Assembly: GCA_038147755.1 (NCBI GenBank)
Contig: JAYQTS010000008.1
Coordinates: forward strand, 248,001-312,000
Origin: UBA5951 sp012269555
GTDB lineage: Bacteria > Pseudomonadota > Alphaproteobacteria > Puniceispirillales > Puniceispirillaceae
Direction: 5' to 3'
Length of the DNA stretch: 64,000 nt
Shown: one piece after another, positions 47,190 through 54,710 of the stretch
How positions within the stretch are numbered: the first letter of the stretch is position 1
Layout of the letters: each line of letters opens with the position of its first letter
Notes under the pieces: model-generated
What the model was told of the DNA's origin: nothing
The model's input: only the letters and a program-made list of their open reading frames with translations
The model's database searches: none
Translations under genes and position numbers: made by a program

Positions 47190-48161
47190 TTATTTTATAG
47201 CAAGCGGATTAGTAGGGGAACCAACTGCACCGGTAATCGGCAACGCAGGCGCAACAAACATAAATTCGTAAATCCCATCACTTGCACAATCTGATGCTAA
47301 ATCACCAAGAAAAAATATCTCACCCATTGTGATCCCCATTATAGGAATTGTAATCCAGTGCCACGGTTGGTTGATACCCTCTTCTGCTTCATTGGGTCGC
47401 ACTTCGCATCCCCAAGTATCTGATGCTATTGCAGAAATTTCTTTTTCTTGCAGCCAGTCTAGCGTCTCAAAGGCAAACCCTGGTGCATCACCTCCTGGGT
47501 AACCATCCCAACTGCCGGCCTTAAGCATTTCTTCCATCTGGCCAGTACGAACAATAACATAATCTCCACGTTTAATTTCTACCTGCTGAGATTTAGCAGT
47601 TCTATCCAAATCTTCGCATGTGATACCATAACCATCCTCAAGTCGCGCAACTCCCATTTCTCTCGGAACATCAAGCAAAACGCCTCGACCCACCATTTTA
47701 TTTTTGGTTTTCTCTATTCCACATTTTTGAGCACCTGAAGAAGTCACCTCTCTGCAATCATATCCATTCCACATATAATTTTCGTAAAATACATGTCCGA
47801 GACCATCCCATTGGGTCCCAGATTGAAGTGGCATTACAATCATATCGTCTGCCGCTCGAATACCACGCTGGTCGAGAACACCAGAATAAGCATCAGTTCC
47901 GGTTCTCAACATTGTATGAAGTGGGTTTATTCTGCCTAATGATTGATATTTAGATTTAGCACCTTGAGGACCACTAGAGTCAAAATTTAAAGCAAGAGAG
48001 ATTACTTTGCCTTGATTAACTAGCCTTGATGCTTCGACAATATCATTTGCTGTAGTATAATTTAAGGTGCCTATTTCGTCATTCGCTCCCCATTTACCCC
48101 AATTTTTATACTTTTCAGCTGCTATGCTTAAATCCTCTCTGGTAATTTTCTTTTTTGTCAA
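47190..48161 (-). CDS. Cyclase-family (kynurenine formamidase-like) metal hydrolase
   Basis: 323 residues. The metal motif, HxGTHxD in kynurenine formamidase and isatin hydrolase, is here QSGTQWDGLGHV (113-124), retaining Asp and the later His; GDYVIVRTGQ and the C-terminal IGSPTNP-like GSPTNPLAIK are in place. GANDEIGTLNY near residue 25 is typical of the larger putative-cyclase branch. First gene of the four-gene minus-strand operon. Likely hydrolyses a cyclic amide or ester, or a lactone. Confidence 0.83.
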   Translation of the reverse strand: MTKKKITREDLSIAAEKYKNWGKWGANDEIGTLNYTTANDIVEASRLVNQGKVISLALNFDSSGPQGAKSKYQSLGRINPLHTMLRTGTDAYSGVLDQRGIRAADDMIVMPLQSGTQWDGLGHVFYENYMWNGYDCREVTSSGAQKCGIEKTKNKMVGRGVLLDVPREMGVARLEDGYGITCEDLDRTAKSQQVEIKRGDYVIVRTGQMEEMLKAGSWDGYPGGDAPGFAFETLDWLQEKEISAIASDTWGCEVRPNEAEEGINQPWHWITIPIMGITMGEIFFLGDLASDCASDGIYEFMFVAPALPITGAVGSPTNPLAIK

Positions 48162-48349
48162 TTCCTTCTCCCTCTATTTTAGAATAAAACAAGTATTTCT
48201 ACTAGCAACCGATTAACAATGCACAATTAATTATCTGGTTTATTTGAAAAAATGTTAATCTACTTCCAGAGTAAAAAACAACTATTAATAACTTCACCCG
48301 TACGATATAAGTACAAACGACTAACAAATTTTTCTCCCTGTTTAGGAAT

Positions 48350-49108
48350 ATGACCATCGGAATTTTTGAATTGTTTGAGCTGGAATTAACCACTCTCTTA
48401 ACCTGTGTTTTAATTGCCTTTCTTGGAGGGGTTGTCCGAGGATTTACTGGTTTTGCAGGGTCATTATTTATGTTGCCTTGCTATACTCTTCTTCTTGGAC
48501 CTATCCCTGGAATGAACATCATTATCTTATCAGGTTTAGTGGGAGTTACTTTTACAATAAGAAGGGCTGTAAAATATTCTCAAAAAAGGATCACTCTTTT
48601 TTACAGTTTGGGACTATGTATTGGAGCCTTTATTGGGCTAAACTTTCTTTTTCAAAATGAAATTTCAGAAATCACTTTTTACATGGGTATCTTTATTCTT
48701 GTAGGAACGTTAATTTTATTTTCTGGATGGAGGTACAATGGTCCGCAAACAAGATTTATCTCACTTGGGTTTGGCTGGATAACAGGACTTTTCTCAGGGC
48801 TTTTTGGGTTGCCTACTGGGCCATTTACCGGAATTTATTTTCTATCTTCCCCAGTTGAAAAAAATGTTATTCAAAGTAATATTCAATTAGTAATTATTTT
48901 CACGATATTATCTTTTTTTGCATATTTTATTTTTGTAGAAGGTTTTGACTCAAGATTTCTTACCTTGGGATTGTTATTGTCTGTTCCTCTTTCAATCGGG
49001 TTAAGGACCGGAATATTCCTCTTTGATATAGTGTCTGAAATTTATTTCAGATATATTACCTATGCTGTTCTATTTTGTCTTGGTATTGCATTAATTTTAA
49101 GTTCATAA
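48350..49108 (+). CDS. TauE/SafE family membrane permease (second copy)
   Basis: 252 residues, about eight helices, with the repeat motifs VVRGFTGFAGSLFMLP and ITGLFSGLFGLPTGPFTGIYF. Divergent from the cyclase operon across 188 AT-rich bases. Distinct from the copy at 27290 in sequence and context; probable anion/organic acid or sulfonate exporter. Confidence 0.83.
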   Translation: MTIGIFELFELELTTLLTCVLIAFLGGVVRGFTGFAGSLFMLPCYTLLLGPIPGMNIIILSGLVGVTFTIRRAVKYSQKRITLFYSLGLCIGAFIGLNFLFQNEISEITFYMGIFILVGTLILFSGWRYNGPQTRFISLGFGWITGLFSGLFGLPTGPFTGIYFLSSPVEKNVIQSNIQLVIIFTILSFFAYFIFVEGFDSRFLTLGLLLSVPLSIGLRTGIFLFDIVSEIYFRYITYAVLFCLGIALILSS

Positions 49109-49126
49109 CACTTGCAAATAAAAAAA

Positions 49127-49136
49127 TTATCGATAT
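49127..49136. promoter_or_regulatory. Palindromic operator candidate TTATCGATAT, copy 5 (one mismatch)
   Basis: 29 bases before the VOC gene start. TTGCAA at 49112-49117 plus a 16-base spacer gives TATTTT at 49134-49139 as -10, which the palindrome would overlap. Confidence 0.55.
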
Positions 49137-49164
49137 TTTTAATTTAAAGAATTTGCAGTAGGGG

Positions 49165-49611
49165 GTGAATTTGGAGAAAGTTGCAGATAATGTACTTGAT
49201 CACATTGCGATTGCTGTTCCGAAAATTGAACCAGTTTTAGAGCAGTACTCAAAGCTTTTTGGCGCTGAGATTACATTACCAAAAATTGTATCTGAACAAG
49301 GAATTAGAATGGCTTACATTCATTTTCAGAATGTAAAAATCGAGCTTATCGAACCCTTAAATGAACAAAGCCCCATAGCCAAGTTTTTGGAGCGTAATCC
49401 TAAAGGTGCTATGCACCATTTCTGCGCTGTAACAACAGATGCAGAAGAATCATCAAAAAAAATCAAAAACAATAAAATGAGGGTTCTTGGTGAACCGTCA
49501 GAAGGGCACCATGGTCAAAAGATGTTTTTTATGCATCCATCTGATACGAGCAGTATTTTAGTTGAAATCGTGGAAAACAAAAATGGAAAAGGAATAAAAT
49601 ATGAAAACTAA
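49165..49611 (+). CDS. VOC-family protein, methylmalonyl-CoA epimerase-like
   Basis: 148 residues from GTG 49165 with GGGGG before it. VLDHIAIAVPKI (first metal His), YIHFQNVKIELIEPL (Gln/Glu region), GAMHHFCAVTTD (second His), and SSILVEIVE (last Glu) match methylmalonyl-CoA epimerase. Its end overlaps the enoyl-CoA hydratase start by 11 bases, so the protein probably acts on the same CoA thioester route. Confidence 0.8.
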   Translation: MNLEKVADNVLDHIAIAVPKIEPVLEQYSKLFGAEITLPKIVSEQGIRMAYIHFQNVKIELIEPLNEQSPIAKFLERNPKGAMHHFCAVTTDAEESSKKIKNNKMRVLGEPSEGHHGQKMFFMHPSDTSSILVEIVENKNGKGIKYEN

Positions 49612-50458
49612 GTATAATGAAATTCTCGTTGAAGTAAAAGAGAGTGCCGCCTGGATTACGATAAATAGACCAGAGGTAAGAAACGCTTTTCGTGAACAAA
49701 CATTAGATGAATTGCGTGAAGCAGTGCTTGAGACAAGAAATGATCCATCGATTTCATGCATAGTGATTACTGGAGCCGGAGAACAAGCATTTTCAGCTGG
49801 TGGTGATTTTTATGCAATGAAAAGATTAAATTGGGTGAATGCAGCTCATTGGAATGATCGTATGCTAGGCCTGGCCATGGCTATTCGAGGCGTTACTGTC
49901 CCTGTCATAGCAATGGTGAATGGCTGGTGCATGGGTGGTGGCCATGAATTAGCGCTTTGGTGTGACCTTGTAATTGCATCTGAAAATGCAGTACTTGGCC
50001 AAACAGGAGCTCGAGTTGGTGCATGTCCAACAGTTGGCGCAACACAATATTTACCCCGTATAGTGGGAGAGCGAATTGCACGCGAAATGATATTTTTGGC
50101 GCGTTCATTCAAAGCAGAAGAGGCGGTAAAGGTTGGTCTTATAAATAAGTGTGTTCCTCAAGATAAATTGTATGAGGAAACGCTTGAATGGGTTAAGAAG
50201 ATTAATAGCCACAGTGGTCAGACATTGCGACAGACTAAAAAATCATTGAATGCCGAGTCAGACGAACTTTATGCATCATGGCAGCATGGAATGGAGTTAC
50301 TGGCTCACGTATGGGGTTCTGAGGAGTCATTAGAGGGTATGCATGCATTTTTAGAGAAGCGAAAGCCTGACTTTCAGAAATTTAGGCAACGAAATGCTGC
50401 AGAAGTAAAAGACTACCTCAATGGACTTCATAATGACGATAATATGAAAAAGGGCTGA
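49601..50458 (+). CDS. Enoyl-CoA hydratase/isomerase family protein (BadI/MenB-like)
   Basis: 285 residues of the crotonase fold: ITGAGEQAFSAGGDFYAM (first oxyanion strand), NGWCMGGGHELALWCDLVIAS (second), LGQTGARVGACPTVGATQYLPRIVGERIAREM. The G-x-V-G-x-x-P-x-V-G-x-x-Q-Y wording resembles ring-forming or ring-opening members (MenB, 2-ketocyclohexanecarboxyl-CoA hydrolase) more than fatty-acid hydratase. Translationally coupled with the VOC gene. Confidence 0.82.
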   Translation: MKTKYNEILVEVKESAAWITINRPEVRNAFREQTLDELREAVLETRNDPSISCIVITGAGEQAFSAGGDFYAMKRLNWVNAAHWNDRMLGLAMAIRGVTVPVIAMVNGWCMGGGHELALWCDLVIASENAVLGQTGARVGACPTVGATQYLPRIVGERIAREMIFLARSFKAEEAVKVGLINKCVPQDKLYEETLEWVKKINSHSGQTLRQTKKSLNAESDELYASWQHGMELLAHVWGSEESLEGMHAFLEKRKPDFQKFRQRNAAEVKDYLNGLHNDDNMKKG

Positions 50459-50596
50459 TAAAAACATCTTGGAAAAATGTAATTTGGTTGCAAATTTTAT
50501 TGTTTTTGATTGAAGATATTTACTTAGTAGTGTGCATTATCTTTTTATTAAAATTATGCATGACGTTTCTTTTGCTTAGTGTAGAGGCAGGAAAGT

Positions 50597-51793
50597 ATGA
50601 CAGAGGGTAATGCATTAGATGGGGTTGTTGTTTTAGACCTAACAAGGGTACTAGCGGGTCCCTTGTGTGCTCAAATGTTAGCTGATATGGGCGCAGAAGT
50701 CATTAAGGTTGAACACCCTGGAAGAGGAGACGATACAAGGCATTGGGGCCCTCCCTTCGCAGATACTGAAGCAGCATATTTTCTTGGAGTAAATAGAAAT
50801 AAAAAAAGCTTGGCACTTGATTTTAAATCACCATCTGGACTTAAAGTGCTAAAAAATCTCGTTAAGAAAAGTGATATTGTAATTGATAATTTTAAACCTG
50901 GGCTTTTAGATAAGCTGGGACTAACGGGCCGATGGTTTGAGCAAGAGGCATCAAGTGTTATTAGATGTTCTATCACTGGATATGGGACAGAGGGTCCAAA
51001 TGGAGGTATGCCAGGTTATGATTTTCTTCTTCAAGCCGAATCGGGCTTAATGGCAATAACGGGGGAGTCAGACGGAGCACCAATGAAACTTGGTGTGGCG
51101 GTGGTAGATATAGCTACAGGCATGAATGCTGTTATTGGAATTTTAGCCGCATTGAATAAAAGATACAGAACAAAAACTGGGTCTGTTATTGATGTCAATT
51201 TATACAATACAGGTATTTTTCTGCTAGCAAATGTAGCATCTAACTATCTTATTTCTGGTGCACAGGCAAAGCGATATGGTAATGGCCACCCTAATATTGT
51301 ACCTTATAATTTATTTAAGTGTGGCGAGGGAAGTCTCGTTATTTCAGTTGGGAATGATGGACAATTCAAACAATTTTCTGAGAGTGTTGGACACATTGAA
51401 TGGATAACAGATGCTCGCTTTGCAAAAAATGCAAACCGGGTAGAGAATAGACATCAAATAGAACAGCTAATTGAGGAAGCGCTATCTTCTAATAGCGCAG
51501 ATTATTGGTACAATGTATTAAAAGATAGCGGAATACCTGTAGCCGTGGTTCGAACTGTTTCACAGTCTCTTTCACACCCTCAAACACTTGAAAACGGCAT
51601 GGTAGTTGAAATACAACATTCTACTGCAGGGCTCATAAAATCATTAGGGCTACCAATCAAAATTGATAATGTTAGAGGACGAAAAAATAATATGCCACCG
51701 CCTTTGTTAGGAGAGCATAATAACGAAATTCTTAAAGGTTTTCTGGGTATGACAAAGGCTGAGATTAACGAATTAAACAAACGGGAGCCCTAA
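50597..51793 (+). CDS. CaiB/BaiF family III CoA-transferase
   Basis: 398 residues: LTRVLAGPLCAQMLADMGAEVIKVE start, NRNKKSLALDFKS, GYDFLLQAESGLMAITG, and VAVVDIATGMNAVIGILAAL with the probable nucleophilic Asp. Moves CoA between carboxylic acids. AGGAAAG ribosome binding site. Followed after 6 bases by the enolase-superfamily gene; probably same unit as the upstream hydratase or a separate promoter in the 138-base gap. Confidence 0.9.
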   Translation: MTEGNALDGVVVLDLTRVLAGPLCAQMLADMGAEVIKVEHPGRGDDTRHWGPPFADTEAAYFLGVNRNKKSLALDFKSPSGLKVLKNLVKKSDIVIDNFKPGLLDKLGLTGRWFEQEASSVIRCSITGYGTEGPNGGMPGYDFLLQAESGLMAITGESDGAPMKLGVAVVDIATGMNAVIGILAALNKRYRTKTGSVIDVNLYNTGIFLLANVASNYLISGAQAKRYGNGHPNIVPYNLFKCGEGSLVISVGNDGQFKQFSESVGHIEWITDARFAKNANRVENRHQIEQLIEEALSSNSADYWYNVLKDSGIPVAVVRTVSQSLSHPQTLENGMVVEIQHSTAGLIKSLGLPIKIDNVRGRKNNMPPPLLGEHNNEILKGFLGMTKAEINELNKREP

Positions 51794-51799
51794 TATTTA

Positions 51800-52915
51800 A
51801 TGACTTTTCAAGATGTTAAAATTAAGGAAATACAAGTTTATTCTGTTTCTATTCCTCTTAAAGCACCTGTAAAGATGGCAGGCGTGACTGTTCTTACCGC
51901 GGAAAATATTATAATTTCTATAAATGGAGATAATAAACATGTTGGTTGGGGTGAAGCATCATCTGCACCAACGATGACTGGCGAGTTTGTGCAAGGAATG
52001 GCCGCGGCAGCGGACTTCATCAAATCAAGAATAATCGGTGCGTCTATTTCCAGTTTGCAGGATATTAAAACATTAATTCAAACCCCCTTATATGGCAATG
52101 ATGGCGCTATTTCAGCTATGGAAATGGCAATGCTGGATTTATTTGCCAGAACAAATAATTGTTCTCTTATTGAGCTGTTGGGTGGCGCAAAACGCCCATC
52201 AGCGCGAGCACTGACTATGATAGCTGGTGGAACGTTAGACGAAGAAATTTCGCGCGCAAAAGAAAAACAACAGGAGGGCTTCGAAGCATTTAAGGTTAAG
52301 GTAGGCTCTCTTTCTCCAGAACAAGATCTAAAAAGATGCGCATTAATAAGAGAAGCTCTAGGCGACGCAGCATTTATTTCAGCTGATGCAAACGAAGGCT
52401 ATGAACTTCAACAGGCAGGAGAATTTGCAAAATCTGCAAGCATATCAGGTGTTGATTTTTTTGAGCAACCTGTCGCTGCCGACGATGTAAAATTAATTAA
52501 GGAAGTTGCTTCAGTTAGTTCTGTTCCTCTTGGAGCAGATGAGGGTGTGCACAGCTTATCTGATATATCTGAGTTGGTATCGGCGTCGGCAATAAAAGGG
52601 TGTAGTTTAAAAACAATCAAGCTTGGAGGCATGCTTGCTGTATTGGATGCAGCGAATCACGCACATTCTTTGGGTTTAAATATTAATCTCGCAGGGAAAG
52701 TTGCAGAAACAAGTATTAGTAGTAGTGCTGTCGCTGTTCTATCTTGTTTGGTTCCTAATATAAATTGGGATGTTAGTATCACAAATCAGTATCTCGAAGT
52801 TGATCCAGTTACAAATAGATTTTGCATTGAGAATGGTAGAGTATTAGGTCCACATGGAATCGGTTTAGGTACACAAATAAACATGGAAGAATTAAGGCCA
52901 TTTTTGGTTGAATAA
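51800..52915 (+). CDS. Enolase-superfamily enzyme, muconate-lactonizing subgroup
   Basis: 371 residues with the MLE-subgroup catalytic set: KVK in EAFKVKVGS, Asp in ISADANEGY, Glu in FFEQP, Asp-Glu in GADEG, and Lys in KTIKLGG. Members include muconate cycloisomerase, o-succinylbenzoate synthase and dipeptide epimerase. Acid-sugar dehydratases usually belong to other subgroups. The linked CaiB and hydratase point to an organic acid, not a peptide; the dipeptide-type ABC operon next door points the other way. Confidence 0.82.
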   Translation: MTFQDVKIKEIQVYSVSIPLKAPVKMAGVTVLTAENIIISINGDNKHVGWGEASSAPTMTGEFVQGMAAAADFIKSRIIGASISSLQDIKTLIQTPLYGNDGAISAMEMAMLDLFARTNNCSLIELLGGAKRPSARALTMIAGGTLDEEISRAKEKQQEGFEAFKVKVGSLSPEQDLKRCALIREALGDAAFISADANEGYELQQAGEFAKSASISGVDFFEQPVAADDVKLIKEVASVSSVPLGADEGVHSLSDISELVSASAIKGCSLKTIKLGGMLAVLDAANHAHSLGLNINLAGKVAETSISSSAVAVLSCLVPNINWDVSITNQYLEVDPVTNRFCIENGRVLGPHGIGLGTQINMEELRPFLVE

Positions 52916-52916
52916 C

Positions 52917-52945
52917 ACTTATAAAAAGCAACAATAAGTCTTTTT
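52917..52945 (+). terminator. Weak terminator-like hairpin after the enolase-superfamily gene
   Basis: ACTTAT (52917-52922) pairs with ATAAGT (52934-52939), followed by CTTTTT. AT-rich 6-bp stem, so low strength. Confidence 0.35.
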
Positions 52946-53033
52946 ATATTTCATCATCCGGATTTCTATTAATATAATCATACATATTTCTATTATTCGT
53001 TTGAAATAATCTTTACGTCATGTTTCTATAAAT

Positions 53034-53050
53034 TTATCGAATATCGATAA
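53034..53050. promoter_or_regulatory. Palindromic operator candidate, copy 6 (overlapping half site plus ATATCGATAA)
   Basis: TTATCGA (53034-53040) directly followed by ATATCGATAA (53041-53050), so the whole reads as a longer symmetric element. TTGAAA at 53001-53006 with an 18-base spacer to TCTATA (53025-53030) is a plausible promoter, and the element begins 3 bases after that -10. The next start codon is at 53071. Confidence 0.65.
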
Positions 53051-53070
53051 AATTCAATAGGAGGAAACTA

Positions 53071-54657
53071 ATGCGATTATCAATTAGATCCGCTTTGATC
53101 ACAGCAGCAGCTGTGTGCGCGGTATCAACATCTGCTTTTGCGGGAAGTCATGCATCATGTCCCGTTCAAGGTGGAACGTTAAAGTATGGTGTTAAAGCAG
53201 AACCACCAAGTTATGACATGCATGCCACTAATTCATATGCTGTGATGCACTTTGTTGCACAGCATTACTCAACTTTATTAACATTTGACTGGAAAAACTT
53301 TCCCAAACTTGAGGGAGATTTGGCAGAAAGTTGGTCAATGTCAGATGATGGGTTGTCATATACTTTTAAATTACATAAAGGCGTTAAATTTCATGATGGA
53401 ACACCCTTTACATCTGAAGATGTCAAAGCAAGTTATGAAAGATTAAGAAATCCACCTGAAGGAGTCACTTCTGTCAGGAAGGCTTTGTTTGCAAGTATTT
53501 CATCAATTGAGACCCCTGATGACCACACTGTGGTATTTAAGTTGAGTTCCCCAGATGCATTCATGATGGATGGGTTTGCATCCCCTTTTAATGCTATCTA
53601 TTCAGCAAAAGATTTGGCTGCGGATCCAACATTTCCAGTCAAAAATGTTAATGGAACTGGTCCATATAAGCTTGATGAGCATGTAAAAGGTGAGGCGTAT
53701 AAGGCTGTGCGCTATGATGATTTTCATCATGGTGACAATTGTCTTGACGGCACCGTAGGTTATAGAATCAAGGGCATTGTTGAGCCAATGGTTGGTGGCC
53801 AGATAATGGCTGAGTGGCGCGGAGTGGCCCCACCAGAAAGAAAGTCGCTTGAAGAGCAAATGGGTGACGATATAACCTTTCAGGAAAAGCAGCTTATGAC
53901 TGCGTGGGTAGTATCCCTTAATAGTAATTTTGAGGCTTTCAAAGACAGACGTGTTCGTCAGGCCATGAACTTATGTATTGATAGACATGGTGGATTACCA
54001 AAGCTAGCTAAGATAACTTTTGTGGCTCCAAGACCTTCTGGGTTTTTACTGTATGATACAAAGTTCGCATTGCCGGATGATGAATTGTATAGTTTGGTAG
54101 GCTACGGAAAAGATGCAGATGCCAACAGAGCTGAGGGCATGAGGTTATTGAAGGAAGCGGGTTATGAGGGACTTGAGTTTACTTACAGTAACAGAGCGGT
54201 GTCTCACCCATATGACCACATTGCGATTTGGCTAATGTCTGAGTGGAAAAAATGCGGCATGAATCCCAACATGATTACAAATCCTACTTCTAAATTTGTT
54301 CAAATTAGAAAAGAAGGTGGATTTGACGCAACCATTGACTGGGCTCCTTCATTTTTACCTGACCCAACACTAATGCACTTCAAATACATCTCTGACGATA
54401 AAACTGGTTCTAACTACAGTAATTATATAGATAGAGAGTTAGACGATTTATTTGATGCACAAAAAGGTGAAACAGACTTTGAAAAGCGAAAAGCACTTGT
54501 TCATGCTTTTGAGAAAAAAGCTTTGGAAGACGCATATGTCCTCCCGGTTACTTACACAGACCGTGTGGTTCCGATGCATAAGAGTGTGAAAGGTTTTACA
54601 ATTGCATTTTCACATATTTTAAATAATACTTATCGTGGTGTTTATTTAGAAAATTAA
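53071..54657 (+). CDS. ABC transporter substrate-binding protein, family 5 (dipeptide/oligopeptide type)
   Basis: 528 residues with a Sec signal (ALITAAAVCAVSTSAFA, cleavage after FAG-SHA region). GGTLKYGVKAEPPSYDMH, DLAESWSMSDDGLSYTFKLHKGVKFHDGTPFTSEDVKASYERL are the SBP_bac_5 hallmarks. Family 5 binders take peptides but also opines, sugars and nickel, so substrate is open. Perfect AGGAGG ribosome binding site. First gene of the importer operon, separated from the rest by a strong terminator. Confidence 0.92.
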   Translation: MRLSIRSALITAAAVCAVSTSAFAGSHASCPVQGGTLKYGVKAEPPSYDMHATNSYAVMHFVAQHYSTLLTFDWKNFPKLEGDLAESWSMSDDGLSYTFKLHKGVKFHDGTPFTSEDVKASYERLRNPPEGVTSVRKALFASISSIETPDDHTVVFKLSSPDAFMMDGFASPFNAIYSAKDLAADPTFPVKNVNGTGPYKLDEHVKGEAYKAVRYDDFHHGDNCLDGTVGYRIKGIVEPMVGGQIMAEWRGVAPPERKSLEEQMGDDITFQEKQLMTAWVVSLNSNFEAFKDRRVRQAMNLCIDRHGGLPKLAKITFVAPRPSGFLLYDTKFALPDDELYSLVGYGKDADANRAEGMRLLKEAGYEGLEFTYSNRAVSHPYDHIAIWLMSEWKKCGMNPNMITNPTSKFVQIRKEGGFDATIDWAPSFLPDPTLMHFKYISDDKTGSNYSNYIDRELDDLFDAQKGETDFEKRKALVHAFEKKALEDAYVLPVTYTDRVVPMHKSVKGFTIAFSHILNNTYRGVYLEN

Positions 54658-54668
54658 AATAAAAGGTA

Positions 54669-54702
54669 TTGAGCGCGTCCTTTTTGACGCGCTCAATTTT
54701 TT
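54669..54702 (+). terminator. Strong hairpin terminator inside the dipeptide-type ABC operon
   Basis: Perfect 11-bp stem TTGAGCGCGTC (54669-54679) / GACGCGCTCAA (54686-54696), 6-base loop, then TTTTTT. It ends 9 bases before the ATPase start, in the place where a ribosome binding site should be. Partial read-through would give excess binding protein over the membrane components. Confidence 0.88.
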
Positions 54703-54710
54703 AATTCTTA

